From: Brachionus koreanus
Lineage: Eukaryota; Rotifera; Eurotatoria; Ploima; Brachionidae
Length of the DNA stretch: 64,000 bases
Direction: 5' to 3'
Assembly (NCBI GenBank): GCA_016987375.1
Contig: PJRA01000313.1
Coordinates: forward strand, 2,267,385 to 2,331,384
Each line of letters starts with the position of its first letter. The first letter of the stretch is position 1. This document shows positions 1 through 13,395 of this stretch, piece by piece. A program made the position numbers and the translations under genes. A model generated the notes under the pieces. It made no database searches. It was given only the letters and a program-made list of their open reading frames with translations, and had not been told where the DNA came from.

Positions 1-704
1 AGCTCCTTCTGAAAAATGACTCTTAATTTTATAATTTTTTTAATAGTTTTGTTTATTTAAAAATTAAATTTTCTGAATGAACTTGAACATAATTCGAGTA
101 AAATGTAGAACAATCAGTAAAATTAGTTTTCATTCATGCTAAATATCTAAAATTTTTTCCTTTTAAAATATATTTTAATGTCTTATCTGATATTAAACAA
201 TTCAGAATGGTTACAAACAATTTATTAGTATAAAATTTGAATATTTTGTATTAAAATTTAGCTTTAAAAAATTTAACAACTTTCTAATTATCGATTGAAT
301 TTATTTTAAGCAAAAATCGTTCAAGTATAAATTTAAAATATTACTCAAGCTTTAATGAAAATTTAATTCATTAGGTAAGATTATTTTGTTATTGCAATCA
401 TTTCTAATCATAAGAGTAAAAATTCATATAATAAAAAAAAAATTATGCCTAATAAAATACTTATTTTGAATGCATTTAATTTAGAATTTTAATGCTTGAA
501 TTTTGAATTCAGATGACGATGAATTGAGCGAAAATAAATTATAATTAAATAAACAAAATTTATAAAATTTGAATGGAATTGGCCCCAACACACAATTGTC
601 AAAGATGTTTGACGATTTTACTAAAATATTTATTTTTCGTTTTTTCATTAAAAATAAAAAAAATTTAAAAATTTATTAAAAAATTATTTTCTCTTAAATT
701 TTAG
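1..704. other. intergenic / 5' flank of PI4K2
   Basis: No coding signal is visible. The stretch is strongly A/T-rich and ends in a pyrimidine-containing TTTTAG directly before the PI4K2 start codon, so its last part may be a 5' UTR intron or an outron. Confidence 0.5.
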
Positions 705-2749
<2,045 letters not shown>

Positions 2750-3186
2750 TTAACAATCACAGTTTTTTTTTACTTTTCGGTTGAGCTGTTTTATTTCATT
2801 TATCGAATTATCCGATACTTTCGCAACATACATTATTTATTGAATAAATTAAATTTTTAATTTCTTAAAAAATAAAAAATATCAAAATAATAATTTTTAA
2901 ATCAATAATATTATGTTGAGATTTGAACGAAACTATTTAAAAAATTCTCTAGATGAACGGTTTTCGGGCGGATCATCATTTGTGATGAAAAGTGAATCTA
3001 TTTTCTAAATAATGATAAGAGAAATCAATGATAGAACCCATTACAACCAACTCTGCCAGTCGTGCAAGAAGGTCACTTTTATAAAAAGGAGATGTTGTTT
3101 GTCTGGTTGAATTTTCTAAGAGGTAATACACTTTAAGTTGGTTCCAGACAGCCGAACATCGAACTTTATCCTTATCCAGCATATAA

Positions 3187-3381
3187 AGCCCAGATATTTC
3201 TCTTTTTGATTATCTTCTTTTTGGCTCAATGGATCATTTTCTTATAGGAAGGCAATTTACTAATCAAGACAAAGTTGAAGAAATTGGCTCAAGAAGCCAT
3301 GAATGGTACAAAAGAGGAATCGAACTCCTTCTTGATGGATGGCAAAAGAGAATAATGGTTTTTATTTTTATTATTAGCTAT
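3187..3381 (+). mobile_element. decayed mariner transposase C-terminal fragment
   Basis: An open frame from 3187 reads SPDISLFDYLLFGSMDHF and later WYKRGIELLLDGWQKR. This matches the end of mariner-family transposases: the SPD..DY..FGS block holding the last catalytic Asp, then FYxxGIxxLxxRW. The frame is disrupted just upstream, where the usual HPxYSPD is split by a frameshift, and no complete transposase or clear terminal repeats are seen. The true left end is unknown; related sequence may begin near 2950. Confidence 0.75.
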
Positions 3382-6105
3382 CAATAGCTTTTTAATTGAT
3401 TAGTTAAAAAAAATTTTAGACTTTTCCTCTTCCCTTTATGTCACAATCATGTATGTTTCTATTTGTTTATTTTAGGAAATACATAAAAAAAATGTTACAA
3501 TAGCTATGGCTTTTTCATAAGATCTACAAAGTAGCAATTAAACAAAACGCAAAAAAAATAAATATTACCTTATTTTTTGAATTTATATTCTTTTGAATAT
3601 ATTTTTCTAATTTTTTTTAGTGTATAATTTGAAAATTTAGACATGCAGCATTACAAAACAAAATTTTCAATCATTGATATTTTGAACAATTTTGGTTTAT
3701 AAAAAATGTTTGAAATGAATGGAAAATTTTTCAAAACCAATTTAAAACATTATCAAAATTTAGTTGATTATAGATACAAAGATTCAACAGTACAATTATT
3801 TTTTTAATGTTTTCATTAAAATTTAAATTTAGCAAATTTTGCTTATTTGAAAAAATCTTTCAAATGAATTTTCTAATTATTGAAAAATAGTTAAAATAAC
3901 AAAAAATAAGGTTTTGACCCAATCATCCGAAATTTGAAAAAAAAAAAATTTAAATAAAAAGCTAAATGAATCTTTTTTATATCAGTTTACCAGTATTAAA
4001 ATTATTTGATAAGATAATGGACACTACCACTCATTTAAGCCGAAGTAAAAATTATAACGTTATTCACAAAGAATTTTTCTAAATAAACTACGCATACTGG
4101 CAGTAAAAGAGATTTTCTTATGGCGCAATCGGATTCTAATTTTTTTTTTAAAAGAGATCTCATAATAGTTAATTTATTAAGAAAAAAGTTCTGAGAGCTA
4201 CTTTTAAAATCACCAACAAGTTTCAGATAAATAATGATATGCATATCTTTAGTAAAATTTTCGGCTTGTTACGACTTTTTTATTGAAATTTTTGGTTCAG
4301 GTTCTTTAACTGAAAACTTTATCTTTTAATAAGTTTAACACCCAAACAACAACCCAGTCTTATTTGACATTTTTGAAGTTATTTTGCAATATAGCTCTGA
4401 AAATTTTTATCTAACAAATTGATTAATTTGATAATAAATAAAAAAAGTATAATTAAAATTTTTTTGAAGAAAAAATTACTTAGATTACAAGCTATGTATA
4501 ATATTTCGAGTTATAAGATGCTACTGTTGCTTCTGAAAGATCCTTTACTACTTAATTATTTAAGTTTACTTAATAAATATTTGTTTTGGAAAAATAAATC
4601 TAATTCTTTTTAATTATTAAAAACATCTATAACGCATTAACTTTAATGAATTATTATTTATCTTAATTAATTATTTTACTGGAATTGATGCATGTCAAGT
4701 CTTTAGGAAACGGATCAAGTGATAAATTAAGGATTTTTTAAAAGAAAATTGACTAAGCTATCGGTGGTATTTTTTTTATATCATCAAATATAGAAAAATT
4801 TATCCTCAAAATTTGAATAAATGGTATCAAAATTTTATCATCAAAAAAAAAATTTATCATAAAAATATTTTTATTTTTTTAAACGAAATTTATTAAAAGT
4901 TACATTGAAAAAAATATGCATTTATCGATTAAAAAAACATCATCAAAATTCACAAAAATTAAGATTAACAATTAAAATTCATCAAATTTTTTTTCATTAA
5001 ATAATAAAATTATTTTAATAGAACTCAATTTAAGTGTAAAGCATAAAAAAAGCATAATAAAGCTTTATCGACTAGTTTAGGTTAACTATGAGTTTTTTTT
5101 TCAACAAAATTAAGTGTCTCACGAAAAGATATTAAAAAAATTTAATTTCGATTTATTATTATCATTTAATTAACCCGGGACATTTAATTATCTAACAGTA
5201 TCACCGTATTTGATTTAAATAAGCCATAAATTGAAAAAAGAATGCTTAAAATTTAGTAATTTGTTTAAATTTTCAAATATTTCTCTATGGAAAATGCTAT
5301 TTAGTTTTAAAATTTTTAATTTATTATTTTGTCAAAAGAAAATAGATTTTAAATTAAGTGTTTTAAGAATATCATTCATATTAGAATTAAAATTAAAATG
5401 GAAAAAGTAAAATTTTTGATATAATAAGTTATTTTTTCTTGGTTAGATTTGAAATTTGTAAAAAAAAATTAAAGGCAATTTTTTTTGATATTTATTTATA
5501 TATTTTCAAAAAAAAAACAGAAATCGGTTATTTTAATCTATTTACATATCTAAAAATATCACATTTTCATCAAATGATAAAATTGTAAGTAGAATCTTGT
5601 GATTCACATTGAGAATTGACATAAATCAAAATTAATTAAATTGTGATGATAAAGAAATTCCATTATTAAATTTAAATTAGTAGCATAAAAACTAACAAGT
5701 GACTTTTTTTTTAACATCCTTAGTTTAACAATTAATTTAAAGCTACTAAAAGAACGCTTTTTTTTTATTTTTAAAAAGCAAATTAGTATGTTTCCATTTT
5801 TTTATTTATATTAAAATTAAAAAAAAAATTTTACCGTTTTTAAAATTAAATAAAATTCTCTGTTTATCATACATATCAATTCCTATTACTAGTTATTTAA
5901 GCTTTTGTTTAACTATATTTCTATCAAAAAGCAACAGTTAGTCTTTCAAATCCAAATAAGATTTGTATTTTAAGTTAGCAAAAGCATTATTAAGCAGATA
6001 AACGAAGTCAAAATCATTTAAATAAAAATAAGAATTTAATTATTCTCAAATAATTAAAAAATAAATTTTTTTTAACAATAAATATGGGTTTCTTAGTTAT
6101 ATTTT
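3382..6105. other. intergenic, no gene seen
   Basis: A/T-rich DNA with many T and A runs. Short open frames here (for example near 4035-4244 and 4419-4613) are lysine/leucine/isoleucine-rich and look like composition artefacts. Confidence 0.5.
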
Positions 6106-6484
6106 AAAAATCAAAAAATAAGAAAGTGGTTCCAAAAATTTGTTCAGTATTTATTCTAGTTTTCGAATTTGCAAAGATAATTATGAGTTTTGCGGTAAAC
6201 CAGGGAGAAGATACAAAAATACTAAAAAAACCCATAATTTTATCATTTTTGACCAAGATCTTGATAAATTAAGGAAATGATTTATCAAATTAGCACACTA
6301 TTTTGTAGAAGAGATTATTATTAGAATATGCATATTTAAACATAAGGTATTAGGGCTTGAAAACAAGAATTTTTGATGAGATGGGGTCAAAAATTTATTT
6401 TTCTTGCCAAAACTTGTTTTTTAAATTTTCAAACATGCAGATTAATAATTTAAAGTGTGGTAATTTTGCTACGAGCGAACCTTA
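6106..6484. repeat. diverged half-copy of the foldback element
   Basis: This segment resembles the right arm of the 7649-8691 inverted repeat. Shared landmarks in order are AAGTGGTTCC with TTGTTCAGTATTT, ATTTTGTAGAAGAGATTAT, ACATGCAGATTAAT and the end TTTTGCTACGAGCGAACC followed by TTA. Several internal gaps and substitutions are evident. No matching left arm was found upstream, so it is a solo arm or an old rearranged copy. Confidence 0.7.
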
Positions 6485-7648
6485 TCAAATTCTTATTGAT
6501 TGATATGTTGAATAATGAAATAAATATATTCTTTTTGAACCACGCACTTCTAAAATTTTCAAATTCAGCTTCGTAATCAATACCTTATAAATATAGCACA
6601 AATTGTTTTATTTTCATCGTTAAATTTAACTCTAACAGGTAGAATATTTGAATAAAAAAGTACTTGTTAAATACCAGCAGCAAATAATAGTAAAAGGCAG
6701 TCTTTTCTCTAATTAATAAATTTTTAGGTATAAAATATTTTTTAATTTTATGCTTCAAATCACATTGACATATAGAATTGTGAAGTTCGTTTCAAATTGA
6801 TCTTTTCTATACTAGAAAGTTTAAGTACTTTTTTGTTACTAATAGAGTTAATTAAGTTCTTTTGATTTCTTTATTTTACAGATTTTTAACCAAATTTGGT
6901 AAATTTTGTAAAATAATTCTGAAAAATATACTGATAATTTTTACTTATTGCATTCGATTAAAAAGTATACTAGTCAAGTGTTCTTTGCAGAGTTTTTGCA
7001 GACATATATTTTCGAAATTGCTGGAATTTCAACATTAAGAATTTTACAGAACTAAATTATTTCTTTAAGTATTTTTGAATTGAAAAAAAGCTTCACAAGT
7101 CCTAGAAATCTTTACCCTAATATCTTCAAGTAGTGAATTTAAAAGACCGATATTTCCTAGTTTCAAAATTATATTCGATTATTGAAATAGACAATTATAT
7201 TTTATTACTAATAAAAGGTAAAAAAAAGGGGATCTGATAGATGAATTCAGATTTAAGATCTTATTTATGCGATTAAATTAAATATTAAATTATATTAAAT
7301 CAAAATCGAGCTTAATAATTTTTTTTCTTATATCAATTTATTTTTGCTATAAAAGAGAAAAATTGAAATATTGAGTCTATTAAATCGTAGCTAAAATGTT
7401 TATGACAGTTATTCATGTCAAATTAATTTGATTTTCTCTAGATGATAATAAATTAATGAAAAATTTAGGCTAAAAACAATTCTTATCAAAAATAATTAGC
7501 TTCAAACTTGCCCAATTAGAAATTTAATAAGAATTAGTTTTAATGCCAGTTATTTTGGCAAATTAAAGATATTCAAATTATTAAGTTTAATTTTTGAATT
7601 TGAAAGAAGTTTGCTAAATTTTTCAGGCTTACTATTAGAATATACTAT
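6485..7648. other. intergenic between repeat copies
   Basis: No gene or repeat boundary can be supported; A/T-rich throughout. Confidence 0.4.
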
Positions 7649-8691
7649 TAAGGTTCGCGCGTAGCAAAACTACCGCACTATCTGAATTTGCATAAACTGA
7701 CTTTAAAAAATTAATCTGCATAGTTGAAAACCTAGAAAATCCATTTTTTAGGTGTGGTCAAAAAAAAAATTTTTGGACTCCATCTCCTTAAAGATTTGAA
7801 AAAAAACAAAAGTTGCTTGTCTTTAAGTCAAAATATCTCAGGTATTCATAGTCATAACTCATTAAATATGCACCAAATCTGAAAGCTCATAATCTCTTCT
7901 ACAAAATGGTATATTTTTTTTCTATTTTTTTATAACAATTTACCATGATTTTTGACAAAAGATGGTAAAAACATAGACTTTTTCCAGTTATTTTGGATCT
8001 AGTGCGAGGTGAACCCCCCAACCCCTCTTTTTTTTCACAGATTCTGAAACCAGAAGAAATTCTGAATAAAATGTTGGGACCACTTTTTTTATTTTTTTAA
8101 TTAGTTTAGTCTGTTAATATAAAATTTAAACATATAAAGAAATTTATTTAAGTTCTAAAAACATTTATCAAAATAAAACAATTTAATTCTTTTTTTTTTT
8201 GATTTTACACTTATTTTTAGCAATTTTGTTTGCTTAAAATTAAAAACATCAAAAAAGTGGTCCGAACATTTTGTTCAGAATTTCTTCTGGTTTCAGAATC
8301 TGTAAAAAAAGGAGGGGTTGGGGGGTTCACCTCGCACTAGATCCAAAATAACTGGAAAAAGTCTATGTTTTTACCATCTTTTGTCAAAAATCATGGTAAA
8401 TTGTTATAAAAAAATAGAAAAAAAAATATACCATTTTGTAGAAGAGATTATGAGCTTTCAGATTTGGTGCATATTTAATGAGTTATGACTATGAATACCT
8501 GAGATATTTTGACTTAAAGACAAGCAACTTTTGTTTTTTTTCAAATCTTTAAGGAGATGGAGTCCAAAAATTTTTTTTTTGACCACACCTAAAAAATGGA
8601 TTTTCTAGGTTTTCAACTATGCAGATTAATTTTTTAAAGTCAGTTTATGCAAATTCAGATAGTGCGGTAGTTTTGCTACGCGCGAACCTTA
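7649..8691. mobile_element. foldback / long inverted-repeat element
   Basis: Two arms of about 440 bases (about 7649-8087 and 8251-8691) are near-perfect reverse complements around a spacer of about 160 bases. The outer ends read TAAGGTTCGCGCGTAGCAAA and its complement TTTGCTACGCGCGAACCTTA. I noticed only scattered mismatches, for example in the GTGGTCC region next to the spacer. There is no open frame of note inside, so this is a non-autonomous element. The terminal TA on both sides fits TA-target insertion of Tc1/mariner type, but since TA is part of the palindrome the target duplication is not proven. A transcript would fold into a long double-stranded RNA. Confidence 0.9.
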
Positions 8692-9219
8692 CTCAATTAT
8701 TTATTTTTTAAGATAGATTTGTTTGAATAGATTCTAATCGTTTCTATGACACTGTGATTATCATCAGAAATGTTAGTAAGTTAACTACTAATGCAACTGC
8801 TTTTGCTTCACTTTAGAAATAATATCTAAGAATTAACTACTTTATTATGAACAGTGCACTCATTCACTTATTTTAGTTCCTTTAAAACGACAATAAACAA
8901 GAATATTTTCCTAGAAGAGTATTTAATAAAGCATTGAGTCATTTCATTTAATTGATTTTCTAAATTTTTTATGACTAAAGAGTTTTCAAACCTAAATTAA
9001 TCTAATACGCGACTCCCTTGTAAGATTACTTATTATTTATTCATTCATTCTTTTATAAACCTTTGAAAAATCAAAATACGCTTTATTAATTTTAATGAAA
9101 CTAATAAACAAGTCTTTACAGGGATTTGTGAAATTACTATGAAACAGTAAAAATATGTTTAAAATTCTTATAAATTTTTAATAATAGTAATATACTTTAC
9201 AACTATTGATTGATTAATG

Positions 9220-9620
9220 AAAGAAGTTTGCAGAGTTGAACGTGGTGTTAAACGTGGTGCAATATTCATTGATACATTATTAAGAACATTCAGGTAAAAT
9301 TCTGCAAATTTAGAATAATCTATATTTGTACAAATTTGGCTTTAGTGCATTTTGAGATCTTGTGCATCAATAACAAGCTTCAATTATTGAAGAAATTTTG
9401 AAAGTTCCATTTAGAGAACCTGGTTCTGATCTTTTAATATAGACTTTTTTTAAGCATCAATTTCTGCGCTATTTTTTTATTATTACAAAGCTCAATAACA
9501 GAAAAAGATTGTTTGATATTTTGATTAAAAAAAGATTTTTTTTATTCCAATCCATTTAGTATATAATAATTAATATTAACGACTTATCAGAGTCAATAAA
9601 TCAAATTTTGGAACTTCTTA
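9220..9620 (+). mobile_element. possible decayed non-LTR retrotransposon RT fragments
   Basis: Short plus-strand readings VERGVKRGAIF (about 9238-9271) and INDLSESINQ (about 9572) resemble the GVRQGxxLSP and YINDL blocks of reverse transcriptases, in the right order but separated by stops and shifts. This may be the upstream part of the LINE remnant at 10.6-11.1 kb. Confidence is low because each block is short. Confidence 0.35.
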
Positions 9621-10639
9621 AGCTTTTGACGAAACAAGAATTCAGGTTTTCATTAGCAATACTCTCCAACACATGGTAGTCAATCTGCTTTTTTACTTTT
9701 AGATTTGATTAATATTGGCTTTGTTGCACCCATTACTTATTTTTCCAGATCTAATTGCTCTACTAAAATGAAATATGAAATAGTAACGACATATTTTTTG
9801 AGTTTTTTATTAGAAGCATAGCATAAGTCTCGTCTTTTCATATTGATTTTAATAGTTCAATGTATTCTCTTTCATTTAATTTATTCTCGTTAAGATCAAG
9901 ATCCAGTGTATTTAAGATATCTTTTGAACCAAAGAAAGCAGATGTTCTCAAATAAAAATGAGGCACTGCAATTTTCTATTCATAGCTCAAAACTAAACCA
10001 AAAATTATTGTTTAATCATTTTATTAATTTTCTATCAAGTTTTATTCCATAGATTTTTTTTCTTTCAAATGTTAATAATTTTCCTTGCATTCGATTTTCC
10101 CTATTTATGTCCATTAATTTTGGATTTAATTTTAATTTTACATTTCAAAATTATTTTTGTGATCAAATTTTGTTCTTTGCTTGATTTTTATCAATCCTTT
10201 TAGAAATTTTCTGGGTTAAAATCAAACCATATTAAACAATATACATGTATTTTTGCTATAAACCAAAATATAACTATAATTCAGGTTACTTAATTTGTCA
10301 ATATAATGAATATAATTTTTATTTTAATCAAATACCAAAATATGATTTATTTATTACTGGCTTTGTTTTCACATTATATTATTAAATCATAATTAATATC
10401 CCCGGATAAATAACCTGGAAAAAGTCCTAAATTGTAGTAATACACTTTAAATTCTGGCCAAATAATTGTTTAAAGTTTTTAAAGTATCCGAGAAAAAATT
10501 TAGATAACAACGGTAGTTAAAGCAAGAATAAAAATCAATGAAAAATTTTTTTATTAAAACCATGTCATTTCAACGAAGATTTTGTTTTCTTAAAATGCAT
10601 TTTAAATTTTATTTTTAAAATAAAATTACAACTTCACAA

Positions 10640-11110
10640 AACAAATGTTAGACCGCATCTAAAATACTGTGTGCCTGTCTGAAATCCCTTTTTAAAAAAG
10701 GATATATTTAGACTCGAAAAAGTACAAAAACGAGCAACAAAACTTATTCCACAATTAGGAAGTTCGAATTATGAGTCAAAGCTGGCCAATTATGACTAGA
10801 AACTCTAAAATAAAAGCGACAGTGTGTAGATCTGATTCAATTTTTTTAAATTCACAGCAAATTCAATCAGGTCAATTGGTATTATGATGCCGAGCTTAGA
10901 ATTTAGTGACTAATGAAGGGCCAAGTGGAAGATTTAGGTGAGCAAAGCAATACTTTCTATCAAACCGAGTAGTAAATAAATGGAATGTGCTGCGAAAGCA
11001 AGTTCGATAAACCAGTTCAGAAACAGACTGGATAATGTTGGTAGAATTAGAAACAATGAAAAATCTACTAAAGCGAGACTACGTTTGTATTCCTGCTTTG
11101 TCAGTTTATT
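10640..11110 (+). mobile_element. decayed LINE 3' end (CR1/jockey-type)
   Basis: From 10648 the frame reads VRPHLKYCVPV, a stop, NPFLKKDIFRLEKVQKRATK and LIPQLG. Further on come RVVNKWN (about 10965) and, in another frame, NQFRNRLDN (about 11019). This is the conserved C-terminal domain found after the reverse transcriptase of CR1/jockey-like LINEs (VRPHLEYC..W.P...KDI..LE.VQRRATK ... R.V..WN.LP...V.A.S.N.FK..LD). Stops and frameshifts show it is dead. Confidence 0.8.
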
Positions 11111-12523
11111 TTGATTTGATTTATTAATTGGATTTAGGGATTAATAAATATAATTCCAAATTAATTTAAGGTTGTAAGTCCTGTAATGTAACAGTATAAT
11201 GGAACAAAAATATCATATAGAATTGTTCTCAAAATGATTCCAACTAAATTTTTTAACTAAATATCATGATAATTATTGGAATCGCTAATCCCAAATTATA
11301 TTCTATTATAAAAAAAATTTTTTTTAGAATATATATTGATTAGAATAGAATAAGAAAATGATAATACTTGAAATTATCGAAAAGATAATTTCAAGTTGGA
11401 GTTTTAATTTGTTAATTTTTAATAATTTGTTTCATTTTTCAGATTTTTCAGCACAAATTAATTAATTTGTGATTATAGATCTTTTTATCAAGAAGTATTT
11501 TATGTTGTGATTAGAAACGATTAATTTAAAAAGTATAGAAAAATAACCTTAAACAATCAAAATTTTTATTAACTTCATTAAAAAAAATTAAGAATTTTTA
11601 TTAATAAAATTGAAAATTTAACTAAAATAAATAACATAATATAAATAACATTTTTTAGTTGGCATTGAAAATTTTATTTTGAGATTAAAATTGGATCTTA
11701 ATTTAATTAGAAAGATTAAAAATTTTTAACCATAAAATTCAATTAAATGTGCAATTTTATTATCAAAAATAATTTAAATTATGGGTAAGTAGTTTTTTTC
11801 CCATTGCTTAAAATTTACACTTGGGCTACTGTGAAATTCAAATACTGAATTAAGATTAAATAAAACAATATATTTTTTTATCTAATAATTTGATTTAATT
11901 GAAAAAAAATAATTTTAGTATTTTAAGTTATTATTTAAGTATTTTAAATAAACATTATCAGATTTTTATTTTTAAAATAAATGCTAAATTTAAGCAATTA
12001 TTTCAATAATTTAAACATACATAACAGTTTGTTCTATGTAAAAATGTATTTTCGATTTTCTAAAAATCTGGATAAAAAGAAATTAAAAATTAATTAGGAA
12101 ATTTTCTTACCCACTCAAAAAGAATGACAACCTTTTAAATTTAAGTTTGAAGGATCATTAAACTTACACATAAAAAATTAAAACATATATTGAAATAATT
12201 ATTTAAAAACCTAATTAAATTCTATTAGCAGTAAATTTTGTTGTGATTAAAAAAATATTATAAAATAATGTATATCGATTATTCCCTTATTATATAGAAA
12301 TACAAAGTTAATAAAATTATCATTCAATGTTACCTTTAATCAATAAATTAAGTCATTTAAATGATAGAGAATATTATTTGAAGCAATAGAGAGGAATATT
12401 TAAAGGAATATTCGCGTATTGGCAAATCATGACAAATTTGATCAATTATTTTATTATTTTTAAAATGTTGAGAAAAGTAAAATCTAAAAAATAGAGAAGA
12501 CAGATAATTTGAAATACAGTATT
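11111..12523. other. intergenic, no gene seen
   Basis: A/T-rich DNA with no supported feature. Confidence 0.5.
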
Positions 12524-13008
12524 TACAGTGGTGATTTGATATAAGGATCCTTGGTAAATTTACGCAAATTTACGTAAATTTTTGTAAATTAACGTAAAAA
12601 AATGGTAATTTGACTATTTTTTGTTTTTTACAATTTTTTTACCAAAATTTACCAGTAAAATTTTTGTTTTTTACCAATTTTTACGTAAAAAATGGTCAAG
12701 AATTAAATTTAAAAAAAAATTTTTTTTGCTTTTTTTAGACAAAATAATATTTTTAATCAAAATTTTATGAAAAGCAGCAAAATTTGAATTTTTTTTGGCA
12801 TTTTTGGAGTTTACATAAATTAACCCAAAAAATGATAAATGAACTAAATTTTACGTAAAATTGTGTGAATTATAGCTTATTTACCAATTTTTACAATTCT
12901 TGTTTTACGTAAAAAATAGTCAAATTACCATTTTTTACGTTAATTTACACAAATTTACGTAAATTTGCGTAAATTTACCATGGATCCTTATATCAAATCA
13001 CCACTGTA
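12524..13008. mobile_element. TA-flanked MITE, Tc1/mariner type
   Basis: The element 12526-13006 (481 bp) begins CAGTGGTGATTTGATATAAG and ends with its complement CTTATATCAAATCACCACTG. TA dinucleotides flank it at 12524-12525 and 13007-13008. The inverted repeats extend imperfectly for over 100 bases and include BamHI-like GGATCC near each end, followed by repeated TTTACGTAAA-type units that also fill the interior. No open frame is present. Termini starting CAGTG with a TA duplication are typical of Tc1/mariner/pogo-derived MITEs. Confidence 0.9.
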
Positions 13009-13395
13009 TATAAAAAAAAGGGAAGGGAAAATTTTTATTTAATAAAATAAAAAATATTGTTCTATTTTAATCAAAAATTTAATTAAGAGATCAGATTAAT
13101 CTATTATAGATTCAATAATTTTGGTTATATTTTAAAAAAGATTTATTTTAATTAGAAGTTTATAAATAATTAAATAGATAAAAGTATTAATCGTTTTAAA
13201 AAGAAAATTTTCATGTCATCTAAGAAAAATTCATGTTTCAAGAAGTATTTAACTGCTATTTTTAGATCTAATCAAAAACATTAAATTGAGTTAATTTTTT
13301 TTACAATAAATTTAAATAACTCAAAAAATGACAAGTAAATTTTTATGAATTTTAGACTTTTTGAATTCAAATGCGTTTAATTTGGGTTTTTAAAA

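Noticed and set aside
2976..3182. Minus-strand frame of 68 residues
   Set aside because: It lies antisense to the decayed mariner region, whose plus-strand reading matches transposase.
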